Notes under the pieces: generated by a model
Databases searched by the model: none
What the model saw: the letters and a program-made list of their open reading frames with translations, nothing else
Told to the model about the DNA's origin: nothing
Translations under genes and position numbers: made by a program
Source: Siphonodentalium dalli
Taxonomy: Eukaryota; Mollusca; Scaphopoda; Gadilida; Siphonodentaliidae
Assembly: GCA_032622095.1 (NCBI GenBank)
Contig: CP136061.1
Coordinates: 11,423,287 to 11,487,286 of the forward strand
Direction: 5' to 3'
Length of the DNA stretch: 64,000 nucleotides
Part shown: positions 1 through 13,015 of the stretch, piece by piece
Layout: the number at the start of each line of letters is the position of its first letter
Numbering within the stretch: position 1 is the first letter of the stretch

Positions 1-3000
1 TGTGGTGAGGTACCGGTGTGTGTTTCTGTATTCGGCATTGTTCATGCATGTATCGTTGTGGTGAGGTACCGGTGGGTGTTTATGTATTCTACATTGTTCA
101 TGCCTGTATCGTTGTGGTGAGGTACCGGTGTGTATTTCTGTATTCTGCATTGTTCATGCCTGTATCGTTGTGGTGAGGTACCGGTGGGTGTTTCTGTATT
201 CTGCATTGTTCATGCCTGTATCGTTGTGGTGAGGTACCGGTGGGTGTTTCTGTATTCTGCATTGTTCATGCCTGTATTGTTGTGGTGAGGTACCGGTGGG
301 TGTTTCTGTATTCTACATTGTTCATGCCTGTATTGTTGTGGTGAGGTACCGGTGGGTGTTTCTGTATTCTGCATTGTTCATGTCTGTATCGTTGTGTTGA
401 GGTACCGGTTGGTGTTTCTGTATTCTGCATTGTTCATGCCTGTATCGTTGTGGTGAGGTACCGGTGGGTGTTTCTGTATTCTGCATTGTTCATGCCTGTA
501 TCGTTGTGGTGAGGTACCGGTTGGTGTTTCTGTATTCTGCATTGTTCATGCCTGTATCGTTGTGGTGAGGTACCGGTGGGTATTTCTGTATTCTGCATTG
601 TTCATGCCTGTATCGATGTGGTGAGGTACCGGTGGGTGTTTCTGTATTCTGCATTGTTCATGCCTGTATCGTTGTGGTGAGGTACCGGTGTGTATTTCTG
701 TATTCTGCATTGTTCATGCCTGTATCGTTGTGGTGAGGTACCGGTGGGTGTTTCTGTATTCTGCATTGTTCATGCCTGTATCGTTGTGGTGAGGTACCGG
801 TGGGTGTTTCTGTATTCTGCATTGTTCATGCCTGTATCGGTGTGGTGAGGTACCGGTGTGTGTTTCTGTATTCTGCATTGTTCATGCCCGTATCGTTGTG
901 GTGAGGTACCGGTGGGTATTTCTGTGTTCTGCATTGTTCATGTCTGTATCGTTGTGGTGAGGTACCGGTGGGTGTTTCTGTATTCTTCATTGTTCATGCC
1001 TGTATCGTTGTGGTGAGGTACCGGTGGGTGTTTCTGTATTCTGCATTGTTCATGCCTGTATCGTTGTGGTGAGGTACCGGTTGGTGTTTCTGTATTCTGC
1101 ATTGTTCATGCCTGTATCGTTGTGGTGAGGTACCGGTGAGTATTTCTGTATTCTGCATTGTTCATGCCTGTATCGTTGTGGTGAGGTACCGGTGGGTGTT
1201 TCTGTATTCTGCATTGTTCATGCCTGTATCGTTGTGGTGAGGTACCGGTGGGTGTTTCTGTATTCTGCATTGTTCATGCCTGTATCGTTGTGGTGAGGTA
1301 CCGGTGTGTATTTCTGTATTCTGCATTGTTCATGCCTGTATCGTTGTGGTGAGGTACCGGTGGGTGTTTCTGTATTCCGCATTGTTCATGCCTGTATCGA
1401 TGTGGTGAGGTACCGGTGTGTGTTTCTGTATTCTGCATTGTTCATGCCTGTATCGTTGTGGTGAGGTACCGGCGGGTGTTTCTGTATTCTGCATTGTTCA
1501 TGCCTGTATCGTTGTGGTGAGGTACCGGTTGGTGTTTCTGTATTCTGCATTGTTCATGCCTGTATCGTTGTGGTGAGGTACCGGTGAGTGTATCTGTATT
1601 CTGCATTGTTCATGCCTGTATCGTTGTGGTGAGGTACCGGTCTGTGTTTCTGTATTCTGCATTGTTCATGCCTGTATCGTTGTGGTGAGGTACCGGTGGG
1701 TGTTTCTGTATTCTGCATTGTTCATGCCTGTATCGTTGTGGTGAGGTACCGGTGGGTATTTCTGTATTCCGCATTGTTCATGTTTGTTTCGTTGTGGTGA
1801 GGTACCGGTGGGTGTTTCTGTATTCTGCATTGTTCATGCCTGTATCGTTGTGGTGAGGTACCGGTGGGTGTTTCTGTATTCTGCATTGTTCATGCCTGTA
1901 TCGATGTGGTGAGGTACCGGTGGATGTTTATGTATACTACATTGTTCATGCCTGTATCGTTGTGGTGAGGTACCGGTGGGAGTTTCTGTATTCCGCATTG
2001 TTCATGCCTGTATCGTTGTGGTGAGGTACCGTTGGGTGTTTCTGTATTCTGCATTGTTCATGCCTGTATCGTTGTGGTGAGGTACCGGTGGGTGTTTCTG
2101 TATTCTGCATTGTTCATGTCTGTATCGTTGTGGTGAGGTACCGGTAGGTGTTTCTGTATTCTGCATTGTTCATGTCTGTATCGTTGTGGTGAGGTACCGG
2201 TGGGTGTTTCTGTATTCTACATTGTTCATGCCTGTATCGTTGTGGTGAGGTACGGGTGGGTGTTTCTGTATTCTGCATTGTTCATGTCTGTATCGTTGTA
2301 GTGAGGTACCGGTGGGTGTTTCTGTATTCCGCATTGTTCATGCCTGTATCGTTGTGGTGAGGTACCGGTGGGTGTTTCTGTATTCTACATTGTTCATGTC
2401 TGTATCGTTGTGGTGAGGTACATGTGGGTGTTTCTGTATTCTGCATTGTTCATGCCTGTATCGTTGTGGTGAGGTACCGGTAGGTGTTTCTGTATTCTGC
2501 ATTGTTCATGTCTGTATCGTCGTGGTGAGGTACCGGTTGGTGTTTCTGTGTTCTGCATTGTTTATGCCTGTATCGATGTGGTGAGGTAAGGGTGGGTGTT
2601 TCTGTATTCTGCATTGTTCATGCCTGTATCGTTGTGGTGAGGTACCGGTGGGTGTTTCTGTATTCTACATTGTTCATGTCTGTATCGTTGTGGTGAGGTA
2701 CCGGTGGGTGTTTCTGTATTCTGCATTGTTCATGTCTGTATCGTCGTGGTGAGGTACCGGTGGGTATTTCTGTATTCCGCATTGTTCATGCCTGTATCGT
2801 TGTGGTGAGGTACCGGTGGGTGTTTCTGTATTCTACATTGTTCATGTCTGTATCGTTGTGGTGAGGTACCGGTGGGTGTTTCTGTATTCTGCATTGTTCA
2901 TGTCTGTATCGTTGTGGTGAGGTACCGGTGGGTATTTCTGTATTTTGCATTGTTCATGCCTGTATCGATGTGGTGAGGTACCGGTGTGTATTTCTGTATT

Positions 3001-6000
3001 ATGCATTGTTCATGCCTGTATCGTTGTGGTGAGGTACCGGTGGGTGTTTCTGTATTCTGCATTGTTCATGCCTGTATCGTTGTGGTGAGGTACCGGTGGG
3101 TGTTTCTGTATTCTGCATTGTTCATGCCTGTATTGTTGTGGTGAGGTACCGGTGGGTGTTTCTGTATTCTGCATTGTTCATGCCTGTATCGTTGTGGTGA
3201 GGTACCGGTGGGTGTTTCTGTATTCTGCATTGTTCATGCCTGTATCGTTGTGGTGAGGTACCGGTGGGTGTTTCTGTATTCTACATTGTTCATGCCTGTA
3301 TCGTTGTGGTGAGGTACCGGTGGGTGTTTCTGTATTCTGCATTGTTCATGACTGTATCGTTGTGGTGAGGTACCGGTGGGTGTTTCTGTATTCTGCATTG
3401 TTCATGCCTGTATCGTTGTGGTGAGGTACCGGTGGGTATTTCTGTATTCTGCATTGTTCATGCCTGTATCGTTGTGGTGAGGTACCGGAGTGTATTTCTG
3501 TATTCTGCATTGTTCATGCCTGTATCGTTGTGGTGAGGTACCGGTGGGTGTTTCTGTATTTTGCATTGTTCATGCCTGTATCGTTGTGGTGAGGTACCGG
3601 TGGGTGTTTCTGTATTCTGCATTGTTCATGCCTGTATCGTTGTGGTGAGGTACCGGTGGGTGTTTCTGTATTCAGCATTGTTCATGCCTGTATCGTTGTG
3701 GTGAGGTACCGGTGGGTGTTTATGTATTCTGCATTGTTCATGCCTGTATCGTTGTGGTGAGGTACCGGTGGGTGTTTCTGTATTCTGCATTGTTCATGCC
3801 TGTATCGTTGTGGTGAGGTACCGGTGGGTGTTTCTGTATTCTGCATTGTTCATGCCTGTATCGTTGTGGTGAGGTACCGGTGGGTGTTTATGTATTCTGC
3901 ATTGTTCATGCCTGTATCGTTGTGGTGAGGTACCGGTGGGTGTTTCTGTATTCTGCATTGTTCATGCCTGTATTGTTTTAGTGAGGTACCGGTGGGTGTT
4001 TCTGTATTCTGCATTGTTCATGCCTGTATCGTTGTGGTGAGGTACCGGTGGGTGTTTCTGTATTCTGCATTGTTCATGCCTGTATCGTTGTAGTGAGGTA
4101 CCGGTGGGTGTTTCTGTATTTTGCATTGTTCATGCCTGTATCGTTGTGGTGAGGTACCGGTGGGTGTTTCTGTATTCCGCATTGTTCATGCCTGTATCGT
4201 TGTAGTGAGGTACCGGTGGGTGTTTCTGTATTCTGCATTGTTCATGCCTGTATCGTTGTGGTGAGGTACCGGTTGGTGTTTCTGTATTCTGCATTGTTCA
4301 TGCCTGTATCGTTGTGGTGAGGTACCGGTGGGTGTTTCTGTATTCTGCATTGTTTATGCCTGTATCGTTGTGGTGAGGTACCGGTGGGTGTTTCTGTATT
4401 TTGCATTGTTCATGCCTGTATCGTTGTGGTGAGGTACCGGTGGGTGTTTCTGTATTCCGCATTGTTCATGCCTGTATCGTTGTGGTGAGGTACCGGTTGG
4501 TGTTTCTGTATTCTGCATTGTTCATGCCTGTATCGTTGTGGTGAGGAACCGGTGGGTGTTTCTGTATTCTGCATTGTTCATGCCTGTATCGTTGTGGTGA
4601 GGTACCGGTGGGTGTTTCTGTATTATGTATTGTTCATGCCTGTATCGTTGTGGTGAGGTACCGGTGGGTATTTCTGTATTCTGCATTGTTCATGCCTGTA
4701 TCGTTGTGGTGAGGTACCGGTGGGTGTTTCTGTATTATGCATTGTTCATGCCTGTATCGATGTGGTGAGGTACCGGTGGGTGTTTCTGTATTCCGCATTG
4801 TTCATGCCTGTATCGTTGTAGTGAGGTACCGGTGGGTGTTTCTGTATACTGCATTGTTCATGCCTGTATCGTTGTAGTGAGGTACCGGTGGGTGTTTCTG
4901 TATTCTGCATTGTTCATGCCTGTATCGTTGTGGTGAGGTACCGGTGGGTGTTTCTGTATTCTGCATTGTTCATGCCTGTATCGTTGTGGTGAGGTACCGG
5001 TGGGTGTTTCTGTATTCTGCATTGTTCATGCCTGTATCGTTGTGGTGAGGTAACGGTGGGTGTTTCTGTATTCTGCATTGTTCATGTCTGTATCGTTGTG
5101 GTGAGGTACCGGTGGGTGTTTCTGTATTCTGCATTGTTCATGCCTGTATCGTTGTGGTGAGGTACCGGTGGGTGTTTCTGTATTCTGCATTGTTCATGCC
5201 TGTATCGTTGTGGTGAGGTACCGGTGTGTATTTCTGTATTCTGCATTGTTCATGCCTGTATCGTTGTGGTGAGGTACCGGTGGGTGTTTCTGTATTCTGC
5301 ATTGTTCACGCCTGTATCGTTGTGGTGAGGTACCGGTGGGTGTTTCTGTATTCCGCATTGTTCATGCCTGTATCGTTGTGGTGAGGTACCGGTGTGAGTT
5401 TCTGTATTCTGCATTTTTCATGTCTGTATCGATGTGGTGAGGTACCGGTGGGTGTTTCTGTATTCTGCATTGTTCATGTCTGTATCGATGTGGTGAGGTA
5501 CCGGTGGGTGTTTCTGTATTCTGCATTGTTCATGCATGTATCGTTGTGGTGAGGTACTGGTGGGTGTTTCTGTATTCTGCATTGTTCATGCATGTATCGT
5601 TGTGGTGAGGTACCGGTGTGTATTTCTGTATTATGCATTGTTCATGCCTGTATCGTTCTGGTGAGGTACCGGTGGGTGTTTCTGTATTCTGCATTGTTCA
5701 TGTCTGTATCGTTGTGGTGAGGTACCGGTGGGTGTTTCTGTATTCGGCATTGTTCATGCCTGTATCGTTGTGGTGAGGTAACGGTGTGTATTTCTGTATT
5801 CTGCATTGTTCATGCCTGTATCGTTGTGGTGAGGTACCGGTGTGTATTTCTGTATTCTGCATTGTTCATGCCTGTATCGTTGTGGTGAGGTACCGGTGGG
5901 TGTTTCTGTATTATGCATTGTTCATGCCTGTATCGTTGTGGTGAGGTACCGGTGTGTGTTTCTGTATTCTGCATTGTTCATGCCTGTATCGTTGTGGTGA

Positions 6001-7029
6001 GGTACCGGTGTGTGTTTATGTATTCTGCATTGTTCATGCCTGTATCGTTGTGGTGAGGTACCGGTGGGTATTTCTGTATTCTGCATTGTTCATGCCTGTA
6101 TCGTTGTGGTGAGGTACCGGTGGGTGTTTCTGTATTATGCATTGTTCATGCCTGTATCGTTGTGGTGAGGTACCGGTGTGTATTTCTGTATTCTGCATTG
6201 TTCATGCCTGTATCGTTGTGGTGAGGTACCGGTTGGTGTTTATGTATTCCGCATTGTTCATGTCTGTATCGTTGTGGTGAGGTACCGGTGGGTGTTTCTG
6301 TATTCTGCATTGTTCATGCCTGTATCGTTGTGGTGAGGTACCGGTGTGTATTTCTGTATTCTGCATTGTTCATGCCTGTATCGTTGTGGTGAGGTACCGG
6401 TGGGTGTTTCTGTATTCTGCATTGTTCGTGCCTGTATCGTTGTGGTGAGGTACCGGTGTGTGTTTCTGTATTCTGCATTGTTCATGCCTGTATCGTTGTG
6501 GTGAGGTACCGGTGGGTGTTTCTGTATTCTGCATTGTTCATGCCTGTATCGTTGTGGTGAGGTACCGGTGGGTATTTCTGTATTCTGCATTGTTCACGCC
6601 TGTATCGTAGTGGTGAGGTACCGGTGGGTGTTTCTGTATTCTGCATTGTTCATGCCTGTATCGTTGTGGTGAGGTACCGGTGTGTGTTTCTGTATTCTGC
6701 ATTGTTCATGCCTGTATCGTTGTGGTGAGGTACCGGTGGGTGTTTCTGTGTTCTGCATTGTTCATGCCTGTATCGTTGTGGTGAGGTACCGGTTGGTGTT
6801 TCTGTATTCTGCATTGTTCATGCCTGTATCGTTGTGGTGAGGTACCGGTTGGTGTTTCTGTATTCTGCATTGTTCATGCCTGTATCGTTGTGGTGAGGTA
6901 CCGGTTGGTGTTTCTGTATTCTGCATTGTTCATGCCTGTATCGTTGTGGTGAGGTACCGGTGGGTATTTCTGTATTCTGCATTGTTCATGCCTGTATCGT
7001 TGTGGTGAGGTACCGGTTGGTGTTTCTGT

Positions 7030-8637
7030 ATTCTGCATTGTTCATGCCTGTATCGTTGTGGTGAGGTACCGGTGGGTGTTTCTGTATTCTGCATTGTTCA
7101 TGCCTGTATCGTTGTGATGAGGTACCGGTGGGTGTTTCTGTATTCTGCATTGTTCATGCCTGTATCGTTGTGGTGAGGTACCGGTGGGTATTTCTGTATT
7201 CTGCATTGATCATGCCTGTATCGTTGTGGTGAGGTACCGGTGGGTGTTTCTGTATTCTGCATTGTTCATGCCTGTATCGTTGTGGTGAGGTACCGGTGGG
7301 TATTTCTGTATTCTGCATTGTTCATGCCTGTATCGTTGTGGTGAGGTACCGGTGGGTGTTTCTGTATTCTGCATTGTTCATGCCTGTATCGTTGTAGTGA
7401 GGTACCGGTGGGTGTTTCTGTATTCTGCATTGTTCATGCCTGTATCGTTGTGGTGAGGTACCGGTTGGTGTTTCTGTGTTCTGCATTGTTCATGCCTGTA
7501 TCGTTGTAGTGAGGTACCGGTGGGTGTTTCTGTATTCTGCATTGTTCATGCCTGTATCGTTGTGGTGAGGTACCGGTTGGTGTTTCTGTGTTCTGCATTG
7601 TTCATGCCTGTATCGTTGTGGTGAGGTACCGGTGGGTGTTTCTGTATTCTGCATTGTTCATGCCTGTATCGTTGTAGTGAGGTACCGGTGGGTGTTTCTG
7701 TATTCTGCATTGTTCATGCCTGTATCGTTGTGGTGAGGTACCGGTTGGTGTTTCTGTATTCTGCATTGTTCATGCCTGTATCGTTGTGGTGAGGTACCGG
7801 TGGGTGTTTCTGTATTCTGCATTGTTCATGCCTGTATCGTTGTGGTGAGGTACCGGTGGGTGTTTCTGTATTCTGCATTGTTCATGCCTGTATCGTTGTG
7901 GTGAGGTACCGGTGGGTGTTTCTGTATTCTGCATTGTTCATGCCTGTATCGTTGTGATGAGGTACCGGTGGGTGTTTCTGTATTCTGCATTGTTCATGCC
8001 TGTATCGTTGTGGTGAGGTACCGGTGGGTATTTCTGTATTCTGCATTGTTCATGCCTGTATCGTTGTGGTGAGGTACCGGTGGGTGTTTCTGTATTCTGC
8101 ATTGTTCATGCCTGTATCGTTGTGGTGAGGTACCGGTGGGTATTTCTGTATTCTGCATTGTTCATGCCTGTATCGTTGTGGTGAGGTACCGGTGGGTGTT
8201 TCTGTATTCTGCATTGTTCATGCCTGTATCGTTGTAGTGAGGTACCGGTGGGTGTTTCTGTATTCTGCATTGTTCATGCCTGTATCGTTGTGGTGAGGTA
8301 CCGGTTGGTGTTTCTGTGTTCTGCATTGTTCATGCCTGTATCGTTGTAGTGAGGTACCGGTGGGTGTTTCTGTATTCTGCATTGTTCATGCCTGTATCGT
8401 TGTGGTGAGGTACCGGTTGGTGTTTCTGTGTTCTGCATTGTTCATGCCTGTATCGTTGTGGTGAGGTACCGGTGGGTGTTTCTGTATTCTGCATTGTTCA
8501 TGCCTGTATCGTTGTAGTGAGGTACCGGTGGGTGTTTCTGTATTCTGCATTGTTCATGCCTGTATCGTTGTGGTGAGGTACCGGTTGGTGTTTCTGTATT
8601 CTGCATTGTTCATGCCTGTATCGTTGTGGTGAGGTAC
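7030..8637. repeat. satellite sub-block duplicated at an 840-bp (15-unit) offset
   Basis: The order of variant units from about 7030 to 7797 recurs from about 7870 to 8637. Diagnostic markers are the rare GTTGTGATGA variant at 7111 and 7951, followed by the same series of GGGTATT, GTAGTGA and GTTGGTG-plus-GTGTTC variants. The offset is exactly 15 units. The ends are set by where the variant order stops matching, so they are approximate. Confidence 0.8.
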
Positions 8638-10719
8638 CGGTTGGTGTTTCTGTGTTCTGCATTGTTCATGCCTGTATCGTTGTGGTGAGGTACCGGTGGG
8701 TGTTTCTGTATTCTGCATTGTTCATGCCTGTATCGTTGTAGTGAGGTACCGGTGGGTGTTTCTGTATTCTGCATTGTTCATGCCTGTATCGTTGTGGTGA
8801 GGTACCGGTGGGTGTTTCTGTATTCTGCATTGTTCATGCCTGTATCGTTGTGGTGAGGTACCGGTTGGTGTTTCTGTATTCTGCATTGTTCATGCCTGTA
8901 TCGTTGTGGTGAGGTACCGGTGGGTGTTCTGTATTCGGCATTGTTCATGCCTGTATCGTTGTGGTGAGGTACCGGTGGGTATTTCTGTATTCTGCATTGT
9001 TCATGCCTGTATCGTTGTGGTGAGGTACCGGTGGGTGTTTCTGTATTCTGCATTGTTCATGCCTGTATCGTTGTGGTGAGGTACCGGTGTGTATTTCTGT
9101 ATTCTGCATTGTTCATGCCAGTATCGTTGTCGTGAGGTACGGATGGGTGGTTCTGTATTCTGCATTGTTCATGCCTGTATCGTTGTGGTGAGGTACCGGT
9201 GTGTGTTTCTGTATTCCGCATTGTTCATGCCTGTATCGTTGTGGTGAGGTACCGGTTGGTGTTTCTGTATTCTGCATTGTTCATGCCTGTATCGTTGTGG
9301 TGAGGTACCGGTTGGTGTTTCTGTATTCTGCATTGTTCATGCCTGTATCGTTGTGGTGAGGTACCGGTGGGTGTTTCTGTATTCCGCATTGTTCATGCCT
9401 GTATCGTTGTGGTGAGGTACCGGTGGATGTTTCTGTATTCTGCATTGTTCATGCCTGTATCGTTGTGGTGAGGTACCGGTGTGTGTTTCTATATTATGCA
9501 TTGTTCATGCCTGTATCGTTGTGGTGAGGTACCGGTGGGTGTTTCTGTGATCTGCATTGTTCATGCCTGTATCGTTGTGGTGAGGTACCGGTGGGTGTTT
9601 CTGTATTCTGCATTGTTCATGCCTGTATCGTTGTGGTGAGGTACCGGTGGGTGTTTCTGTATTCTACATTGTTTATGCCTGTATCGTTGTGGTGAGGTAC
9701 CGGTGGGTGTTTCTGTGATCTGCATTGTTCATGCCTGTATCGTTGTGGTGAGGTACCGGTGGGTGTTTCTGTATACTGCATTGTTCATGCCTGTATCGTT
9801 GTGGTGAGGTACCGGTGTGTGTTTCTGTATTCTGCATTGTTCATGCCTGTATCGTTGTGGTGAGGTACCGGTGTTTGTTTCTGTATTCTGCATTGTTCAT
9901 GCCTGTATCGTTGTGGTGAGGTACCGGTGGGTGTTTCTGTATTCTGCATTGTTCATGCCTGTATTGTTGTGGTGAGGTACCGGTTGGTGTTTCTGTATTC
10001 TGCATTGTTCATGCCTGTATCGTTGTGGTGAGGTACCGGTGGGTGTTTCTGTATTCTGCATTGTTCATGCCTGTATCGTTGTGGTGAGGTACCGGTGGGT
10101 GTTTCTGTATTCTGCATTGTTTATGCCTGTATCGTTGTGGTGAGGTACCGGTTGGTGTTTCTGTATTCTACATTGTTCATGCCTGTATCGTTGTGGTGAG
10201 GTACCGGTTGGTGTTTCTGTATTCTACATTGTTCATGCCTGTATCGTTGTGGTGAGGTACCGGTGTGTATTTCTGTATTCTGCATTGTTCATTCATGTAT
10301 CGTTGTGGTGAGGTACCGGTGGGTATTTCTGTATTCTGCATTGTTCATGTCTGTATCGTTGTGGTGAGGTACCGGTGGGTGTTTCTGTATTCTGCATTGT
10401 TCATGCCTGTATCGTTGTGGTGAGGTACCGGTGGGTGTTTCTGTATTCTGTATTGTTCATGCCTGTATCGTTGTGGTGAGGTACCGGTGGGTGTTTCTGT
10501 ATTCTGCATTGTTCATGCCTGTATCGTTGTGGTGAGGTACCGGTGGGAGTTTCTGTATTCTGCATTGTTCATGGCTGTATCGTTGTAGTGAGGTACCGGT
10601 GGGTGTTTCTGTATTCTGCATTGTTCATGCCTGTATCGTTGTGGTGAGGTACCGGTGGGTGTTTCTGTATTCTGCATTGTTCATGCCTGTATCGTTGTGG
10701 TGAGGTACCGGTTGGTGTT

Positions 10720-13015
10720 TCTGTATTCTGCATTGTTCATGCCTGTATCGTTGTAGTGGGGTACCGGTGGGTGTTTCTGTATTCTGCATTGTTCATGCCT
10801 GTATCGTTGTAGTGGGGTACCGGTTGGTGTTTCTGTATTCTACATTGTTCATGCCTGTATCGTTGTGGTGAGGTACCGGTGGGTGTTTCTGTATTCTGCA
10901 TTGTTCATGCCTGTATCGTTGTGGTGAGGTACCGGTGGGTGTTTCTGTGATCTGCATTGTTCATGCCTGTATCGTTGTGGTAAGGTACCGGTGGGTGTTT
11001 CTGTATTCTGCATTGTTCATGCCTGTATCGTTGTGGTGAGGTACCGGTGGGTGTTTCTGTATTCTGCATTGTTCATGCCTGTATCGTTGTGGTGAGGTAC
11101 CGGTGGGTGTTTCTGTATTCTGCATTGTTCATGCCTGTATCGTTGTGGTGAGGTACCGGTGGGTGTTTCTGTATTCTGCATTGTTCATGCCTGTATCGTT
11201 GTGGTGAGGTACCGGTGGGTGTTTCTGTATTCCGCATTGTTCATGCATGTATCGTTGTGGTGAGGTGCCGGTGGGTGTTTCTGTATTCTGCATTGTTCAT
11301 GCCTGTATCGTTGTGGTGAGGTACCGGTGGGTATTTCTGTATTCCGCATTGTTCATGCTTGTATCGTTGTGGTGAGGTACCGGTGTGTGTTTCTGTATTC
11401 TGCATTGTTCATGCCTGTATCGTTGTGGTGAGGTACCGGTGGGTATTTCTGTATTCCGCATTGTTCATGCATGTATCGTTGTGGTGAGGTACCGGTGTGT
11501 GTTTCTGTATTCCGCATTGTTCATGCTTGTATCGTTGTGGTGAGGTACCGGTGTGTGTTTCTGTATTCTGCATTGTTCATGCCTGTATCGTTGTGGTGAG
11601 GTACCGGTGGGTATTTCTGTATTCTGCATTGTTCATGCCTGTATCGTTGTGGTGAGGTACCGGTGGGTATTTCTGTATTCCGCATTGTTCATGCATGTAT
11701 CGTTGTGGTGATGTACCGGTGTGTGTTTCTGTATTCCGCATTGTTCATGCATGTATCGTTGTGGTGAGGTACCGGTGTGTGTTTCTGTATTCCGCATTGT
11801 TCATGCATGTATCGTTGTGGTGAGGTACCGGTGTGTGTTTCTGTATTCCGCATTGTTCATGCTTGTATCGTTGTGGTGAGGTACCGGTGTGTGTTTCTGT
11901 ATTCTGCATTGTTCATGCATGTATCGTTGTGGTGAGGTACCGGTGTGTGTTTCTGTATTCCGCATTGTTCATGCTTGTATCGTTGTGGTGAGGTACCGGT
12001 GGGTGTTTATGTATTCTGCATTGTTCATGCCTGTATCGTTGTGGTGAGGTACCGGTGGGTATTTCTGTATTCCGCATTGTTCATGCATGTATCGTTGTGG
12101 TGAGGTACCGGTGTGTGTTTCTGTATTCTGCATTGTTCATGCCTGTATCGTTGTGGTGAGGTACCGGTGGGTGTTTCTGTATTCTGCATTGTTCATGCCT
12201 GTATCGTTGTGGTGAGGTACCGGTGGGTGTTTCTGTATTATGCATTGTTCATGCCTGTATCGTTGTGGTGGGGTACCGGTGGGTGTTTCTGTATTCTGCA
12301 TTGTTCATGCCTGTATCGTTGTGGTGAGGTACCGGTGGGTGTTTCTGTATTCCGCATTGTTCATGCCTGTATCGTTGTGGTGAGGTACCGGTTGGTGTGT
12401 CTGTATTCTACATTGTTCATGCCTGTATCGTTGTGGTGAGGTACCGGTGTGTATTTCTGTATTCTGCATTGTTCTTGCCTGTATCGTTGTGGTGAGGTAC
12501 CGGTGTGTGTTTCTGTATTCCGCATTGTTCATGCCTGTATCGTTGTGGTGAGGTACCGGTGGGTATTTCTGTATTCTGTATTGTTCATGCCCGTATCGTT
12601 GTGGTGAGGTACCGGTGTGTATTTCTGTATTCTACATTGTTCATGCCTGTATCGTTGTGGTGAGGTACCGGTGGGTGTTTCTGTATTCTGCATTGTTCAT
12701 GTCTGTATCGTTGTGGTGCGGTACCGGTGGGTGTTTCTGTATTCTGCATTGTTCATGCCTGTATCGTTGTGGTGCGGTACCGGTGGGTGTTTCGGTATTC
12801 TGCATTGTTCATGCCTGTATCGTTGTGGTGAGGTACCGGTTGGTGTTTCTGTATTATGCATTGTTCATGCCTGTATCGATGTGGTGAGGTACCGGTGGGT
12901 ATTTCAGTATTCTGCATTGTTCATGCCTGTATCGTTGTGGTGAGGTACCGGTGGGTGTTTCTGTATTCTGCATTGTTCATGCCTGTATCGTTGTGGTGAG
13001 GTATCGGTGGGTATT
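10720..13015. repeat. 41-unit satellite block, first copy of a 2,296-bp tandem duplication
   Basis: This block of about 41 units is followed directly by a nearly identical copy at 13016-15312. Rare markers such as GTAGTGGGG (about 10752 and 13048), GTGCCGG (about 11269 and 13562), the GATGTACC unit (about 11708) and GGTGTGTCTG (about 12395) occur in the same order at the same 2,296-bp offset. Confidence 0.9.
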